Assembly: GCA_001972305.1 (NCBI GenBank) | Contig: BDDD01001355.1 | Location: forward strand, 36,529 to 100,528 | Source of the DNA: Cephalotus follicularis | Taxonomy: Eukaryota > Streptophyta > Magnoliopsida > Oxalidales > Cephalotaceae | Length of the DNA stretch: 64,000 nucleotides | Direction: 5' to 3' | In this document: positions 12,441 to 23,269 of the stretch, one piece after another | How positions within the stretch are numbered: position 1 is the first letter of the stretch | How the letters are laid out: each line of letters opens with the position of its first letter | Notes under the pieces: model-generated | The model's input: the letters and a program-made list of their open reading frames with translations, nothing else | Databases searched by the model: none | Told to the model about the DNA's origin: nothing | Translations under genes and position numbers: made by a program

Positions 12441-13099
12441 GACCGGCCCCCAACCCACGATGAATCGGCTGTGGAAGCGCTCGGCCGAGATGACAGCGTC
12501 GGGAAGAAGAAAAGGACAATAGAAGAAAAGGAAGAGGAAGCTTACCATCGCGTCGCTAGCTTCTCTCTCTCCAGTCACCGGCGCCCTTGTCTTCCCCAGC
12601 GTCTCTCTCTCCCGCTTTCTATCGTATATTCGGGATATTGCAGTTGTATAAACATAACAAGACATGGTTTCTCTGTTTGGAAACATTAGCAAAACAATTT
12701 AAATGCATAAACATATTGCTTTACATGTTGAACTTGGCCATAGCAATTTTAAAAACACGGTTCTTCAATTTACATGCTTTTAAACAGGTTTTATAGATTA
12801 CAATGGAGTTTTGAATAATCTAATGACTTATAAACAACAAAACAGTGATAAATATATATCAATAACAAAATCATTATCAGACATACCTTTGAATGCTGAG
12901 AAAAATAGTGGTGAAGACGATGAAAGTGGTGCAAGCAAAAACAGTTGTTTTCTTCTGGTTTGTAAAATGATGCAGGTGATGGAATTTGTAAAAGGACGAA
13001 GAACGTATAATTTTAAATGTCAAAACATGTTGACTTCAGCTTACCTTATATGCAAATAACGTGACAATCAAACAAGGAAAAACGTATAAACTAAATATG

Positions 13100-13235
13100 G
13101 ACTGCCCAAGTGGGACAGTCGACTGGACTCCCTTTGAGTGGAACCAGCTGACTGTTGTGAGAGACAACCGGCTGGGGATGGTGTCGGCAGAGACAGCCGA
13201 CTGCCAAGATAAGGCAGTCGACTACCATGAGATGT
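13100..13235. repeat. CAGTCGACTG palindrome cluster, LTR 5' side
   Basis: Copies such as CAGTCGACTGG, CAGCTGACTG, CAGCCGACTGCC and CAGTCGACTACC occur every 20-40 bases. Most changes turn the central TCGA into CCGA or CTGA. Confidence 0.8.
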
Positions 13236-13764
13236 GTCAGTTAAAAACATGTTGGCAGTCTCATTTGGCAGAGAGAAAGGGAGAGAAGACAAAATTGGTG
13301 ATAGTGTCGGCTTGTGAAGAGAGAGACACAAAAATGGCAATAAAAACACATTCTCTCTTCTCTTCTCATCAGCAAATTCAAAGAGATAGAGAGTTGTGAA
13401 GAAGGAGAGGACAGTGGAGAGAAAAGAGAGAGAGAAGTTGTATCTCTCCAATTTTGAGCTTGGAATCTGGACTTGGAGGTCGAACCGGGCTTGGTGGAGT
13501 TGCTGGACGGATTCGGAGGCTTGGGAACTTGGATTGGAACTTAAAGAGGTGGATTGCAATTCCTAACTTGGAATTCTAAGGTAGGGGTAAATTTTATAAT
13601 TGTTATTTAAGTTCCGTTATAATGGAAGTTAATGGACGAAATGAATGTTATGGACTGTATTATGAGCATAAATGTGTATTATTGTTGTTGAATGCTCGTG
13701 TTTGGTTGGATTGAAGTGTGAAAGACATGCATTTTTCTGTTGTTTTTACCTACTGATGTAAATC

Positions 13765-14060
13765 CAGTCGACTGCCAGGGCGGGTAGCCGACTGGAGGGC
13801 TAGAATAGCCGGCTATTCAGTGCAAACAGCCGGCTAATCAATGGGAAACAGCCGACTGGACGGAAGAACCAGTCGACTGTTCATACGTTTAATAGAACAT
13901 ATCTGCAGAAGGTTGTGTAGTCGACTGCCATTTGAGGGCAGCCGATTGGACGAGTAAGACAGCCGACTGTCAAGAGGAGACAACCGACTGTTAGAGGAGG
14001 CAGCCAACTGCCAGGACTAGGACAGCCAGCTGTCAAGAGGAGACAGCTGACTGGTTAGGG
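13765..14060. repeat. CAGTCGACTG palindrome cluster, LTR middle
   Basis: About twelve copies lie here (CAGTCGACTGCC, AGCCGACTGG, AGCCGGCTA and similar). Flanking LTR sequence on both sides aligns with L1, where the same slot (215-560) holds GCGTCGACGC-type palindromes instead. Confidence 0.85.
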
Positions 14061-15274
14061 ACTGACCCGCACTTTGAGCATATCTTTGCATTGCATTTTG
14101 ATATGAAATGAATTGATGATTGGAATATGGATGATTCTAAAGTGTTATATTCATTTTAGAAATGTGTACATGATTTTATACAAATCATTATTTGATATGA
14201 AAATATATATTTTTATAAATGTATGTTTTCAAGGGATTGAAATATGGTTTCAAAGATGCAATACATTTTGATATAAATGTATTATTTCCAGTACTTTATA
14301 AACTACTTGGAAACGATTTGAAATGAATTGATTTGTTGACTGTGATTGATGTCGTACTGGCTGGGGTGACAGAGTGTCACTAATGGCTGGTGGTGGGGAT
14401 GCTCTCCTAGGTGCCAGGAGATGGATAGGGACGCCCAAGTACAATGTTACCTGACAGATAGTGCGAGTAACACGGGTTACCATGATTGCTGAACACAGAG
14501 TGCGAGCATCATGAGTTGATTGATTTGACTTGCTTCGTGACCTGGGAGTCGGGGGCCGGAGTAAGAGTACGACGTCGGGGCCAGGAGATGGCGGCGCTCT
14601 TCGTACCGTTGATTGGATTGATTTTGACCTTTGAGACATGATTGATGATTTGATGGTTGTAGCCACTTGGCATGGTTGCACCTATTGGCATATATATATA
14701 TACATATGTATATGTACGTGTGGCGATATATTATATATTGCATCATGAGTGCATTCATTTCATGACATTCATTATCACTGACCTTGAATTACACTTATGA
14801 TTTAGCCGAGTGAGGACAAAGGCTAACCCCCTACTATTGCAGATTGATGCAATGATGTGGATATCGACCGTAAGCGGCGAATCTGTGGGGAGATGGAGTT
14901 TATTGTTTAAATAAATGTCTTAACAATGTATTGAGAACCGTATTATTTTGGATTTATGTATTAATGATGTTTATTGACTATGATCACGCCCCGTTTATGG
15001 GCAATCGACGATGGCTCAATTATGTTAATGTTGGAATCATGTGGTATGGGACGCATGATTCGGTTTGTTTATCTAGCTTGTTATTAAATGCTTCCGCACA
15101 TGTGAATGGAATTGAAGTTTTTAATTTTATCATATTTGTATAGGCTGGATAACGTGACATTGATTGCCTTTACCGCTTTAATGCTGTGATATCGGGAACG
15201 GGGTGTGACAATAACATATAACAAAAACACAACATATGACGATAATCACATAGACATCGAAACGGGATATTACA

Positions 15275-16079
15275 AAAAACCCTAATCAAAGTGTCATGTG
15301 TCATTCAACCACACATGCCACATGTCCCTCAATCCAATGGTCCATCTTATGAGTCAAATCTAACCCTTAAAGTCAAGATTCAATCCTAGCCATCCATCTC
15401 ATGGATTGATCCAATGGCTATGATTCAACCTTGCAAAATAAGTTACTTTATTAAAGTAGCATTTATGCCAAAGTCTGTTAAACACTTAACATTCAAATCC
15501 CATAAATCATGCCTCTTAAACACTTAACATTCAAATCTCATAAATCATGCCTCTCATGGCCCACCTTTCATCATTTTAACCAAGCCTACACACAATCCTT
15601 TACATCACATTAATGCAACTCTTACATGTTATGACTTGAACTAAATGGTTAGTAAAGTTTATGATCTATACTGCACTTAATGTGCATAAAGGATTATGGT
15701 ATGATAACTTTATGGTAAAAATATTAATGGTTCATCTTCTTCTTCATCATTAATAACTCTTATTAACAAGAGACAAACTCCATTAATGGAGGATACAAGC
15801 TTTAGGGCTGAAATTTTAGTCTCCTTTAGAGGTCTTATTTTATGGTGGTTTTTAAGCTTAGGTCCAAACATGAAAAATGTGTCTAACATCCACACAAATA
15901 CATTGTTGGTCGCAAAACACAAAACAAAACTCTTTTACCCATTATAGATCATCAAATTAGTGACTTTTTCAACCTTAAAAAATCAAAAAAACTTATCTCA
16001 TAAATCATGCTCGTTACTCGAACATTTAACACATAACAAAACATATATTAAAGTATGATCGAAATTATCTCTAATACCA
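15275..16079 (-). other. Copia leader remnant ending at a primer binding site
   Basis: This AT-rich non-coding stretch reads on the minus strand as the leader after a Ty1/copia primer binding site. TGGTATTAGAG at 16079-16069 would stand two bases after the LTR end at 26608 if the Tat element between them were absent. TACCA (16075-16079) is the left target-site copy of that insertion. No gag coding is seen. A leader this long is also present in the copia element at 50285-62027. Confidence 0.6.
16069..16079 (-). other. Primer binding site of the copia element
   Basis: Minus-strand TGGTATTAGAG is of initiator-Met tRNA type. Its last five bases double as the TACCA target duplication of the element at 16080-26600. 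Confidence 0.6.
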
Positions 16080-16580
16080 TCATATGGGAAAATTTCTCCC
16101 CAAACAAAACCACCACGTGTCCTTTGGAAAAATGATACAAGTGTCCTCTGAAGATACAGACACGTGGTCGGGTCATTTACAATCTTAAAAGATAACGCAC
16201 AACATAACGCTCCGACGCAAAATAGGGAAATGTCGCTGTTTCCTAGGGGTACAATAATCATCTCCATAATGCAAGCTTATAGTAGGGAGACAGTTACAAC
16301 CAGGTGATCCTATAAATACCATAAAGCAACACTTTACACATGTTGGTCAATTGTAGACTTAAAGAACCTTACTGTTTCTTCTCTGCCATTATCTAACTTA
16401 AGCATCGGAGAGTGCCCGGGAGTAAAATCTCATGGACCTACAATTAGTTTGCTTCTTGTGTGTAGGGACGATCACAAAACACTTTACCACCAGCACCCTC
16501 AGAGCATTCACCGCGTTTTCCTCTGCAAATCAAACCTCTATACGCAGGGGACTGTTGTATAGTTGATTTTGACATCAACA
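16080..16580 (+). repeat. 5' LTR of the Tat element
   Basis: The LTR is 501 bp, ends GACATCAACA, and pairs with 26116-26600. It has a TATA box at 16311. The primer binding site follows within three bases. Confidence 0.88.
16311..16317 (+). promoter_or_regulatory. TATA box in Tat 5' LTR
   Basis: TATAAAT is about 230 bases into the LTR. The same box is present in the other LTR at 26332-26338. Transcription would start about 30 bases downstream. Confidence 0.6.
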
Positions 16581-16582
16581 GC

Positions 16583-16599
16583 TGGCGTTGTCTGTGGGA
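16583..16599 (+). other. Primer binding site of the Tat element
   Basis: TGGCGTTGTCTGTGGGA lies two bases after the LTR end. It resembles the TGGCGCCGTCTGTGGGA primer site common in plant Tat-lineage elements. The exact tRNA is not established here. Confidence 0.7.
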
Positions 16600-16625
16600 T
16601 ACGCAACAAAAAAGCTATTTGAACC

Positions 16626-18215
16626 ATGCCTCTGAGAGGAAATGCCAGCTCTGCAGCCACCAGTAGCCAAGCTCCCACTGATGATCAAGCACCTTCTACC
16701 GTTCAGGCTCTCAAGCAAGCTCCCATCACTATCGAGCAATTCACTCAGTTGCTCCAAGAAATGGGGCATCTTACCACCCTGCTGGTGAACAAATTGGCTA
16801 GTCAAAATCAGCTTGGCCCAAGCTGACCAACCCTTCAAGATTAGGCTGGACAGAGCAGGCCAGCCACAGAAGTGCAACAGCCCCAAGGGGCTAGGCGAAA
16901 CCCACCGAGGAGGGCCATGTGTCCTCCAAGGCGGTCGAAGATTAATACATCTCTGAGGGCGGAGTCTTCAAGCACAAGGGATTATAACTATAATCCCCAG
17001 CAAGACCTTCCAGAGCAGGATCTGATGGAAGAGGATTGTGTAGTGGAGGAGTAGGAGACCCGAGCACGTTCCTGCGTATCTCGTAGGACGGGAACCTTGC
17101 ACAGGAGCAGGTCGGACCACTCAGTCCGACTTGCAACGGGTACATTGCAAGTTTCTAGAACGATCAGGAATATTGATGATTTGGAGCAGACCATGAACAT
17201 AAGGTTTGCTGAGGTGGAGAAGAGGCTCAGAGGAGCCGAGCAGTCGAAGGGGTACCTGTCAAAGGTGCAAAACATTAATTGTATGCCCTTTACGCCAGAG
17301 ATAATGAGGGAGTGTATCCCAAGAGGATTCCGATTCCTGAATCTCAAGAAGTATGATGGGTCCACTCACCCAATCCAACATGTATGCCACTATACATAAA
17401 TCATGTTGGTTCATTAGGCTTCAGATGTTGTGCTTTGCCGAGGATTCCTGGTAACTCTAACCGGTGCAGCCCAGGCGTTGTACTCCATGATACCTTAAAA
17501 TTCGGTGGTGAATTTCGAGAAGTTTACGGAAATGTTCATTACAAAGTTCCTTAACAGCACCACGTAGAGGAAGAACTCAAATCATTTGATCAACATGTTG
17601 CAGGGGAAGAATGAATCCCTCAGGGACTATCTCACCAGATTCAACAACGAGTCTCTAATGGTGAAGGACTTGGAGCCATCCTTTGCTCTGGCGGCTTTGA
17701 ACAGTGGGTTGGAAGACAACTCACCCTTTACCTTTTCCCGCATGAAGAAGCCTGCTCTGGATATGACAGACCTGCTGAGAAGAGCAGAGAAGTACGTGAA
17801 TGCTGAGGAGGCAACGACAGCTAAGAAGCAAAAGACTTCCTGGCCAGACCATCAGGTGGAGAAAGAGGAGCACTCAGAAAGTGCTCCAAGGAAGAAGCAA
17901 AAGAGGAAAGAGAGGTCAGAACTGACCAAGGATGACCTAAGGCACAAGCTCTTCAGGAGGGAGGATTCACCAAAAATGGGGGCACCAATCCCCACCTACA
18001 ATAATTCTGCCCCTCTCTTGGAGACGCGAACCAGGATACTGGCGGTGGAGAAGGACAAGGTCCCTATCCAGTGGACAGCACCATTGAGATCTCCGATAGA
18101 GAAGATGGACTCAAACAAATATTGTCGGTACCACCGTGATCATGGGAATGATACGGCAGAGTGCAGACACTTGAAGAATCAAATTGATGACCTTATTCGA
18201 AAAAGTCATCTATAG
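16626..18215 (+). pseudogene. gag remnant of the Tat element
   Basis: The region opens with a Gln/Ser/Pro-rich part near 16626. The capsid-like core lies at about 17586-17830 (LRDYLTRFNNESLMV and a hydrophobic-helix run). Next is a Lys/Glu-rich linker and a segment near 18115-18200 with YCRYHRDHGNDTAEC, a Cys/His knuckle seen in Tat-lineage gag. It is a particle and RNA-binding protein in life. It is broken in a few places. Confidence 0.78.
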
Positions 18216-18302
18216 AGGTATGTTGACAGGGATGCTCCCCAAGAAATAAGGAAGCGCAGAGAACAAGCTCCGCAGCAGGAAGATGAGCAACAGCCAAGGG
18301 GT

Positions 18303-18790
18303 GTGATACACACCATCTCTGGAGGGGTCGCATCTGGTGGCGACCATAGCATGGCTAGAAAATCCTATGCTAGGCAAACCTTTGCTGTGCAACAATACAC
18401 ACATAGAAAAAAGTTGAAAACTGGTGGAGAAGATGAGGTAATATCCTTCTCAGAGGCCGACTATGAGGGAGTACGTGTCCCTCGCGATGAACCTATGGTA
18501 ATGACTCTTCTAGTGGAATTATTCACTATGAAGAGAATCCTTATTGACAGTGCAAGCTCGGCGGACATCCTCTACAAACATGCATTTGATCAGTTGAGGA
18601 TTCCGGCAGACCAGCTAAAGCCTGTCAAGACTCCTCTTGCAGGCTTCGTGGGAGAGATGGTACATCCTCTGGAATCCATCGACTTGTTAGTTGTTACAGG
18701 CACGACCCCACACCAAACCCAAGTACATATGACATTCCTGGTGGTTGATATACCAAGCCCGTACAATGCTATATTTGGGCGACCATGATT
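18303..18790 (+). pseudogene. Protease region of the Tat element
   Basis: An aspartic-protease-like segment reads ILIDSASSADILY near 18537-18580, in the place of the usual DTGAS/DSGSS signature. It is followed by the GFVGE and AIFGRP blocks typical of retroelement proteases. It lies between gag and reverse transcriptase, as in Ty3/gypsy pol. Confidence 0.72.
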
Positions 18791-18911
18791 AAACTTAATA
18801 GAGGCAATAGTATCAACAAGGCACCTATTTGTAAAATTCCCAACCAGGTTCGGTGTGGGGGAAGTCACAGGATACCAATAGGTAGCAAGGCAGTGCTACA
18901 AGACTGCCATA

Positions 18912-19720
18912 ATGGACAAGGGAAAGGGAAAAGCCCTTCCCATAGCTAATGTGGAGCTCAGAGGAGAAGTGGAGCCTGAGCGTCCACAGCCGATGGAAGA
19001 TGTCGTGAAGGTGCCTCTAGAAGAAGTTAATGCCGAGAAAGTTCTCCAGGTTGGATCCCAACTTCGAGAGGTGGAGAAAAAGGAACTAATAACATTCCTC
19101 AAAAGCAACAGAGATGTATTTGCTTGGTCTGCAGAGGAGGTCCCTGGGATCAGCCCAGAGGTAATGGTGCACAGGCTAAGTGTGGATCCAATGTGGCCTT
19201 CGGCCAGGCAGAAAAAGAGAAAGGCAACAGGTGATAGCAGATGAAGTGAATAAGCTATTACAAGTGGGGTTTATAAGGGAAATGCAATACTCTGACTGGC
19301 TGGCGAACCCGGTCCTAGTCAAGAAGGCCAACGGTAAGTGGAGGATGTGCATAGACTTCACAGACCTCAACAAAGCTTGTCCGAAAGACCACTTCCCCCT
19401 ACCGAAGAGTGATGAACTAGTGGATGCAACCTCTGGCTATAGAATGTTGAGCTTCTTGGATGCTTGCTCTAGCGACAATTAAATCCCCATGTACGAACCA
19501 TACAAGATTAAGACAACCTTCATCACAGATAAGGGAATGTATTGTTACAAAGTCATGTCCTTTGGCTTAAAAAATTCTGAAGCAACTTACCAACAGTTGG
19601 TCAACAAGATTTTTCAACCTCAAATCGGGAGGAATATGGAGGATTATATTGACGATATGCTCCTCAAGACACCAATGAGGAGTCCTTACATCAAGGACTT
19701 GGAGGAGACCATTGAGGTAT
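18912..19720 (+). pseudogene. Reverse transcriptase region of the Tat element
   Basis: Recognisable blocks in order are: a pol linker, NPVLVKKANGKWRMCIDF with DLNKACPKDHFPLP near 19300-19400, CYKVMSFGLKNSEATYQ near 19540-19590, and the catalytic-type YIDDML near 19650. These blocks are typical of Ty3/gypsy reverse transcriptase. The region is broken in a few places. Confidence 0.85.
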
Positions 19721-19734
19721 AGAGAAGATACCAG

Positions 19735-20954
19735 ATGCGTCTCAACCCTTCCAAGTGCACTTTGGGAGTCACTTCTGGTAAGTTTCTTGGGTTCATGGTC
19801 TCTAGCAGAGGAATAGAGGCCAACCCAGAGAAGATCGCCATGATTCAGAGTATGAAGCCTCCTCAATCTATAAGGGAAGTGCAGAGGTTGAATGGTAAAA
19901 TTGCATCCCTGAGCAGATTCGTCTCCAGATCAGTAGAGAAGTGTTTACCCTTCTTCAAGGTGTCATGGGACCCTAAGAGGTTTCTCTGGTCTGAAGAATA
20001 TCAAGCAGCCTTTGAGAAATTGAAGGAATACTTGGCTTCCCCCCTCTGATATCAAAACCAAAAGACGAGAAAGACTTGTATTTGTACCTTGCGGCAGCAC
20101 AAGGCTCAGTTAGTGCAGCGCTAGTCAGAGAAGAAGACAAAGTTCAAAGGCCAGTATATTATGTGAGCAAGGCCTTGAATGATGCTGAGAGGAGATATCC
20201 AGAGGTAGAGAAGTTTGCCTATACTCTGATCATTGCGGCAAGAAAGCTAAGGCCGTATTTCCAAGCCCATACTATCAAAGTTTTAACTGATAAGCCACTT
20301 AGACAAGTGCTATCAAAGCCAGACATGTCAGGCAGGTTGGTCAAGTGGTCTGTCGAATTGGGCGAATACGACGTGAAGTACAAAACTAGACCAGCAATAA
20401 AAACACAAGTCTTGGCTGATTTTGTGGGAGATAATACACCTACGGAGTGTATGGAAGAAGACTCCTCTGAAAATGAGAAGGGGTTATGGAAGCTATCAGT
20501 TGATGGGTCATCCTGCGTCTCCAGAAGTGGAGTAGGACTGGTACTGACTAGCTCGGATGGGTGGACCTTGGAGTATGCTCAGAGATTTGGGTTCAAAGCA
20601 ACAAACAATGAAGCCAAATTGGAAGCTTTGATTGCCGGACTGACAATAGCGAAGCACGTAGAGGTTCAAAAAACAGAAGCTTCTAGTGATTTTCAGTTGG
20701 TGGTTGGTCTAGTGAGTGGAGAGTATGAAGCCAGAGAAGAGTCAGTGGTTAAATACCCATCCCATGTTCAGAGTTTGAAGGTGGCCTTCCAAGTGTTACA
20801 AATTTTGAAAGTTCCCAGAGTAGAGAATGCCAGAGCAGACAAGTTGTCGAAGTTAGCTACTGCGGGGGAATTAGAAAGAAACCAAACCATACTTGTAGCC
20901 TATCTAGACAGGCCAACCATCTTAGAGATAGATGTGATGGACATCGATGTTTAG
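19735..20954 (+). pseudogene. RNase H and second RNase H of the Tat element
   Basis: The connection and first RNase H run from about 19735 to 20430 (FLGFMVSSRGIEANPEK, PVYYVSKALNDAERRYP, LADFVGDNTP). A second RNase H-like domain follows at about 20490-20920, with LSVDGSSCVSRSGVGLVL and TNNEAKLEALIAGL. This doubled arrangement (gypsy RNase H plus an archaeal-type one) is characteristic of the Tat lineage and is the main reason for the lineage call. Confidence 0.82.
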
Positions 20955-22200
20955 CAGGAGCCAAATTGGATGACTCCATTCATTACTTGGCTAAGGGATG
21001 GTATTTTGCCATAGGACCCAGAGGAGGCGAGAAGGTTGGTGTACAAATCCAACAAATACCAATTCAGTGAAGGGATACTCTACAAAAGGTCATTCTCTTT
21101 CCCTTTGTTGAGATGTTTAACTCCCTCATAGGCCGATTACACTCTAAGGGAAGTCCATGAAGGAATATGTGGAATCACACAGGGGGCAAAATCTTGTCCA
21201 ATAAATTATTGAGGCAAGGCTATTTCTTGCCAACCATGCACTAAGATGCCATCAACTTCGTGAAGAAATGTGATAAGTGTCAGAGGAATGCCAACATAAG
21301 CAAAAGACCATCAAAGCCTTTGACATCTATCACTGCCCCTTGGCCCTTTGCGCAATGGGGAATGGATTTTGTCAGACCATTACCAGTGGCAACAGAGCAA
21401 AGAAAGTACCTCATCGTGGCAGTGGACAACTTCACCAAATGGGTAGAAGCAGAGCTCATGGCCACAATAATTGAAAGCAAGAAGGAGAGCTTTGTCTGGA
21501 AATCAATCATATGCAAATTTGGAGTCCCAAGAGTACTTGTCTCTGATAATGAGAAGCAATTTGATTGCCAAGCTTTTCGAGACTTTTGCAAGGAATGGAG
21601 AATTGAGCATAGGCTTGCCTCCGTATCCTACCCCCAGAGCAATGGCCAGGTAGAGGTCATTAACAGAGGGATCATCTTAGGGTTGAAAAAATGCCTCGAA
21701 GATATCAAAGGAAGATGGACAGATGGGCTACCAAGTGTGTTATGGGCTTATAGAACCACTCATCGGACCACAAATGGTGAGTCCCCATTTAGCCTTTGTT
21801 TTGGATCAGAAGTTATGATACCAGTGGATATTGGGGTGCACTTTTCCAGAGTTGTGCATTTCAACAAAACGAATAACGAAGAAGGTCTGAGGAATCTCCT
21901 CGACTTAGTGGAAGAGCTCAAGGATAAAGCAGCCGTCAGAGTAGCAGCTTATCAATAGAGGGTGAGCTGCTATTACAACAAAAGGGTAAACCCCATACCA
22001 CTAAAGGAGAGAGATTTAGTCCTCCGCAACGTGGCAATTGCTAATCCTACTGGCACCAGAGGAAAATTAGCTCCTAATTGGGAAGGACCCTACAAGGTAA
22101 AGAAAGTGCTCTGACCTGGAACATTCAAACTTGAAACTCTAGGGGGTAGGAGATTCCTAGGGCTTGGAATGCTGAGCATCTAAGGAAGTATTACCAATGA
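20955..22200 (+). pseudogene. Integrase region of the Tat element
   Basis: A zinc-binding part ends in KKCDKCQRN near 21260-21285. The core follows with WGMDFVRPLPVA (first acidic block), LVSDNEKQF (second) and SNGQVEVINRGI (third) near 21350-21670. A tail with GSEVMIPVDIGV near 21810 leads to a C-terminal part up to about 22200. There is no chromodomain, in keeping with Tat. Confidence 0.82.
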
Positions 22201-22539
22201 AGATTGTACAAATGTACAAATGTTCAAGAACTTCAATAAAAAGAAGTTTTTCTTCAAAAGGATCAGTTCTAAGATAGTAGTTCCAAGTTTGCAAGGGACA
22301 GGAAGTCCAATGTTCACGTCCTTAAACCTCTAAACAGTCTCCAACAAGTTCCCTCAAGAAGAGCTTTAATACAAGTTTGTCAGACCACGCTCCCAAGGGA
22401 GTGATCAGAGCAGGCCTTAATATAGGACCAGAGCTCTCCCAATCTCAAGCAGACCAAGCACCCAAGTAGACTAATGTCTTGAACAAACTAAAGTCTCCAA
22501 TCTGAAAAGACTCCCTTCCGAGTAGTATCTAAAGCTTTA

Positions 22540-23045
22540 ATACAAGCTCATCGTAAAAGACCCCTAAGGGGGAAATCATTAAAGACTCCTAAGGGAGCAA
22601 TGTTAAAAGACTCCTAAGGGAGCAATGTCAAAATATTCCAAAGGGAACGATTAAAAGACTTCTAAGGAAGCAATAAATAAAGACTCCCAGGGGAGCAAAT
22701 GCTGGTCGGTGACTCCATAAGAACTTGTCCGACCATACCAACATCATAACTTTAGAGGCAAGCACATACGAACTCGCAACGATCAAGTTTGTTGGACTGA
22801 GCACTTTGATACAAGTGTCCCCACGAGGGCTGCAAGCTCAGATGACTTGGTCTGATTTTTCAGACCAGACAAGATCCTGACCTGCAAATCCATAAGAATT
22901 TGTCAGATCATACCTACAACTTGGTCTATGAACACTTAAGAACTCGCAAAGGCCAAGTCTCTTTGCGTAAGCGCTTTGATACAAAGTGTCCTATAGGGGC
23001 TAAAAAGCTTAGGTAACCTAGTCTGAAAAATATCAGACCATCATA
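22540..23045 (+). repeat. Tandem repeats in the Tat 3' untranslated region
   Basis: Two layers are visible. At about 22556-22700, units of 27-30 bases contain GACTCCTAAGGGAGCAA. At about 22705-23045, two diverged copies with a period near 175 bases share CCATAAGAA-TTGTC and CTTTGATACAA blocks. The region between integrase and the antisense reading region is the hypervariable, tandem-repeat-bearing part in this lineage, and it is known to seed satellites. Confidence 0.7.
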
Positions 23046-23269
23046 AAAGAAGTCTACAAATAAGATAGACTAAGTAAAAATTCCTAAGGGAATTACAAAA
23101 TCTCGAATGAAGCAGAAGTTAAGTTCTATTAGTTATATTAAATTTTCCTAAGTGAAACATAAATGCTCAAACGAAGTTGAAGAAGTCATATTTTATTGCT
23201 CGGAAAAAGAGAAAGTCACATTAAGCGAGTACAAGTTACAAGGCAAAAAGAAAAAGTTCTAGCCTAACC

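Larger units (their letters stand above)
13061..15210 (+). mobile_element. Solo LTR, family B, nested in family-A LTR
   Basis: This LTR of about 2.15 kb ends GGGGTGTGACA at 15210. ATAAC flanks both sides (13056-13060, 15211-15215), which supports a single insertion later reduced to a solo LTR. The exact first base is uncertain because the TG is not clean. It aligns with 1-2056: the block from GATTCTAAAGTG (about 14131) on matches the block at about 703. It has the TTAGCC/GGCTAA stem-loop at 14802-14826 and two CAGTCGACTG-type clusters. It has no coding sequence. Confidence 0.75.
9030..15274 (-). mobile_element. Long solo LTR, family A, carrying a nested LTR
   Basis: On the minus strand the LTR would start TGTAATATCCCG (15274) and end CGGGGCGTGACA (9030). 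Without the nested LTR at 13061-15210 it is about 4.1 kb. Flanks are AAAAC at 9025-9029 and an A-run then C at 15275-15280, so the 5-bp duplication is probable but blurred by a homopolymer. It shares blocks with the D 3' LTR in opposite orientation (around 10937-11240 versus 45680-45910). No internal region lies beside it, which suggests a solo LTR. It has no credible gene. The far sense-start boundary is the least certain part. Confidence 0.6.

Noticed and set aside
12300-12796. Short plus- and minus-strand reading frames near a TATA-like run, as a possible host gene
   Set aside because: The frames overlap on both strands, match no family I recognise, and lie within the family-A LTR between its conserved blocks.
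13068-13559. Minus-strand 160-residue Ser/Leu-rich reading frame
   Set aside because: It is antisense to the pyrimidine/purine-rich part of a solo LTR. The composition comes from GAGA-type sequence and there is no domain.
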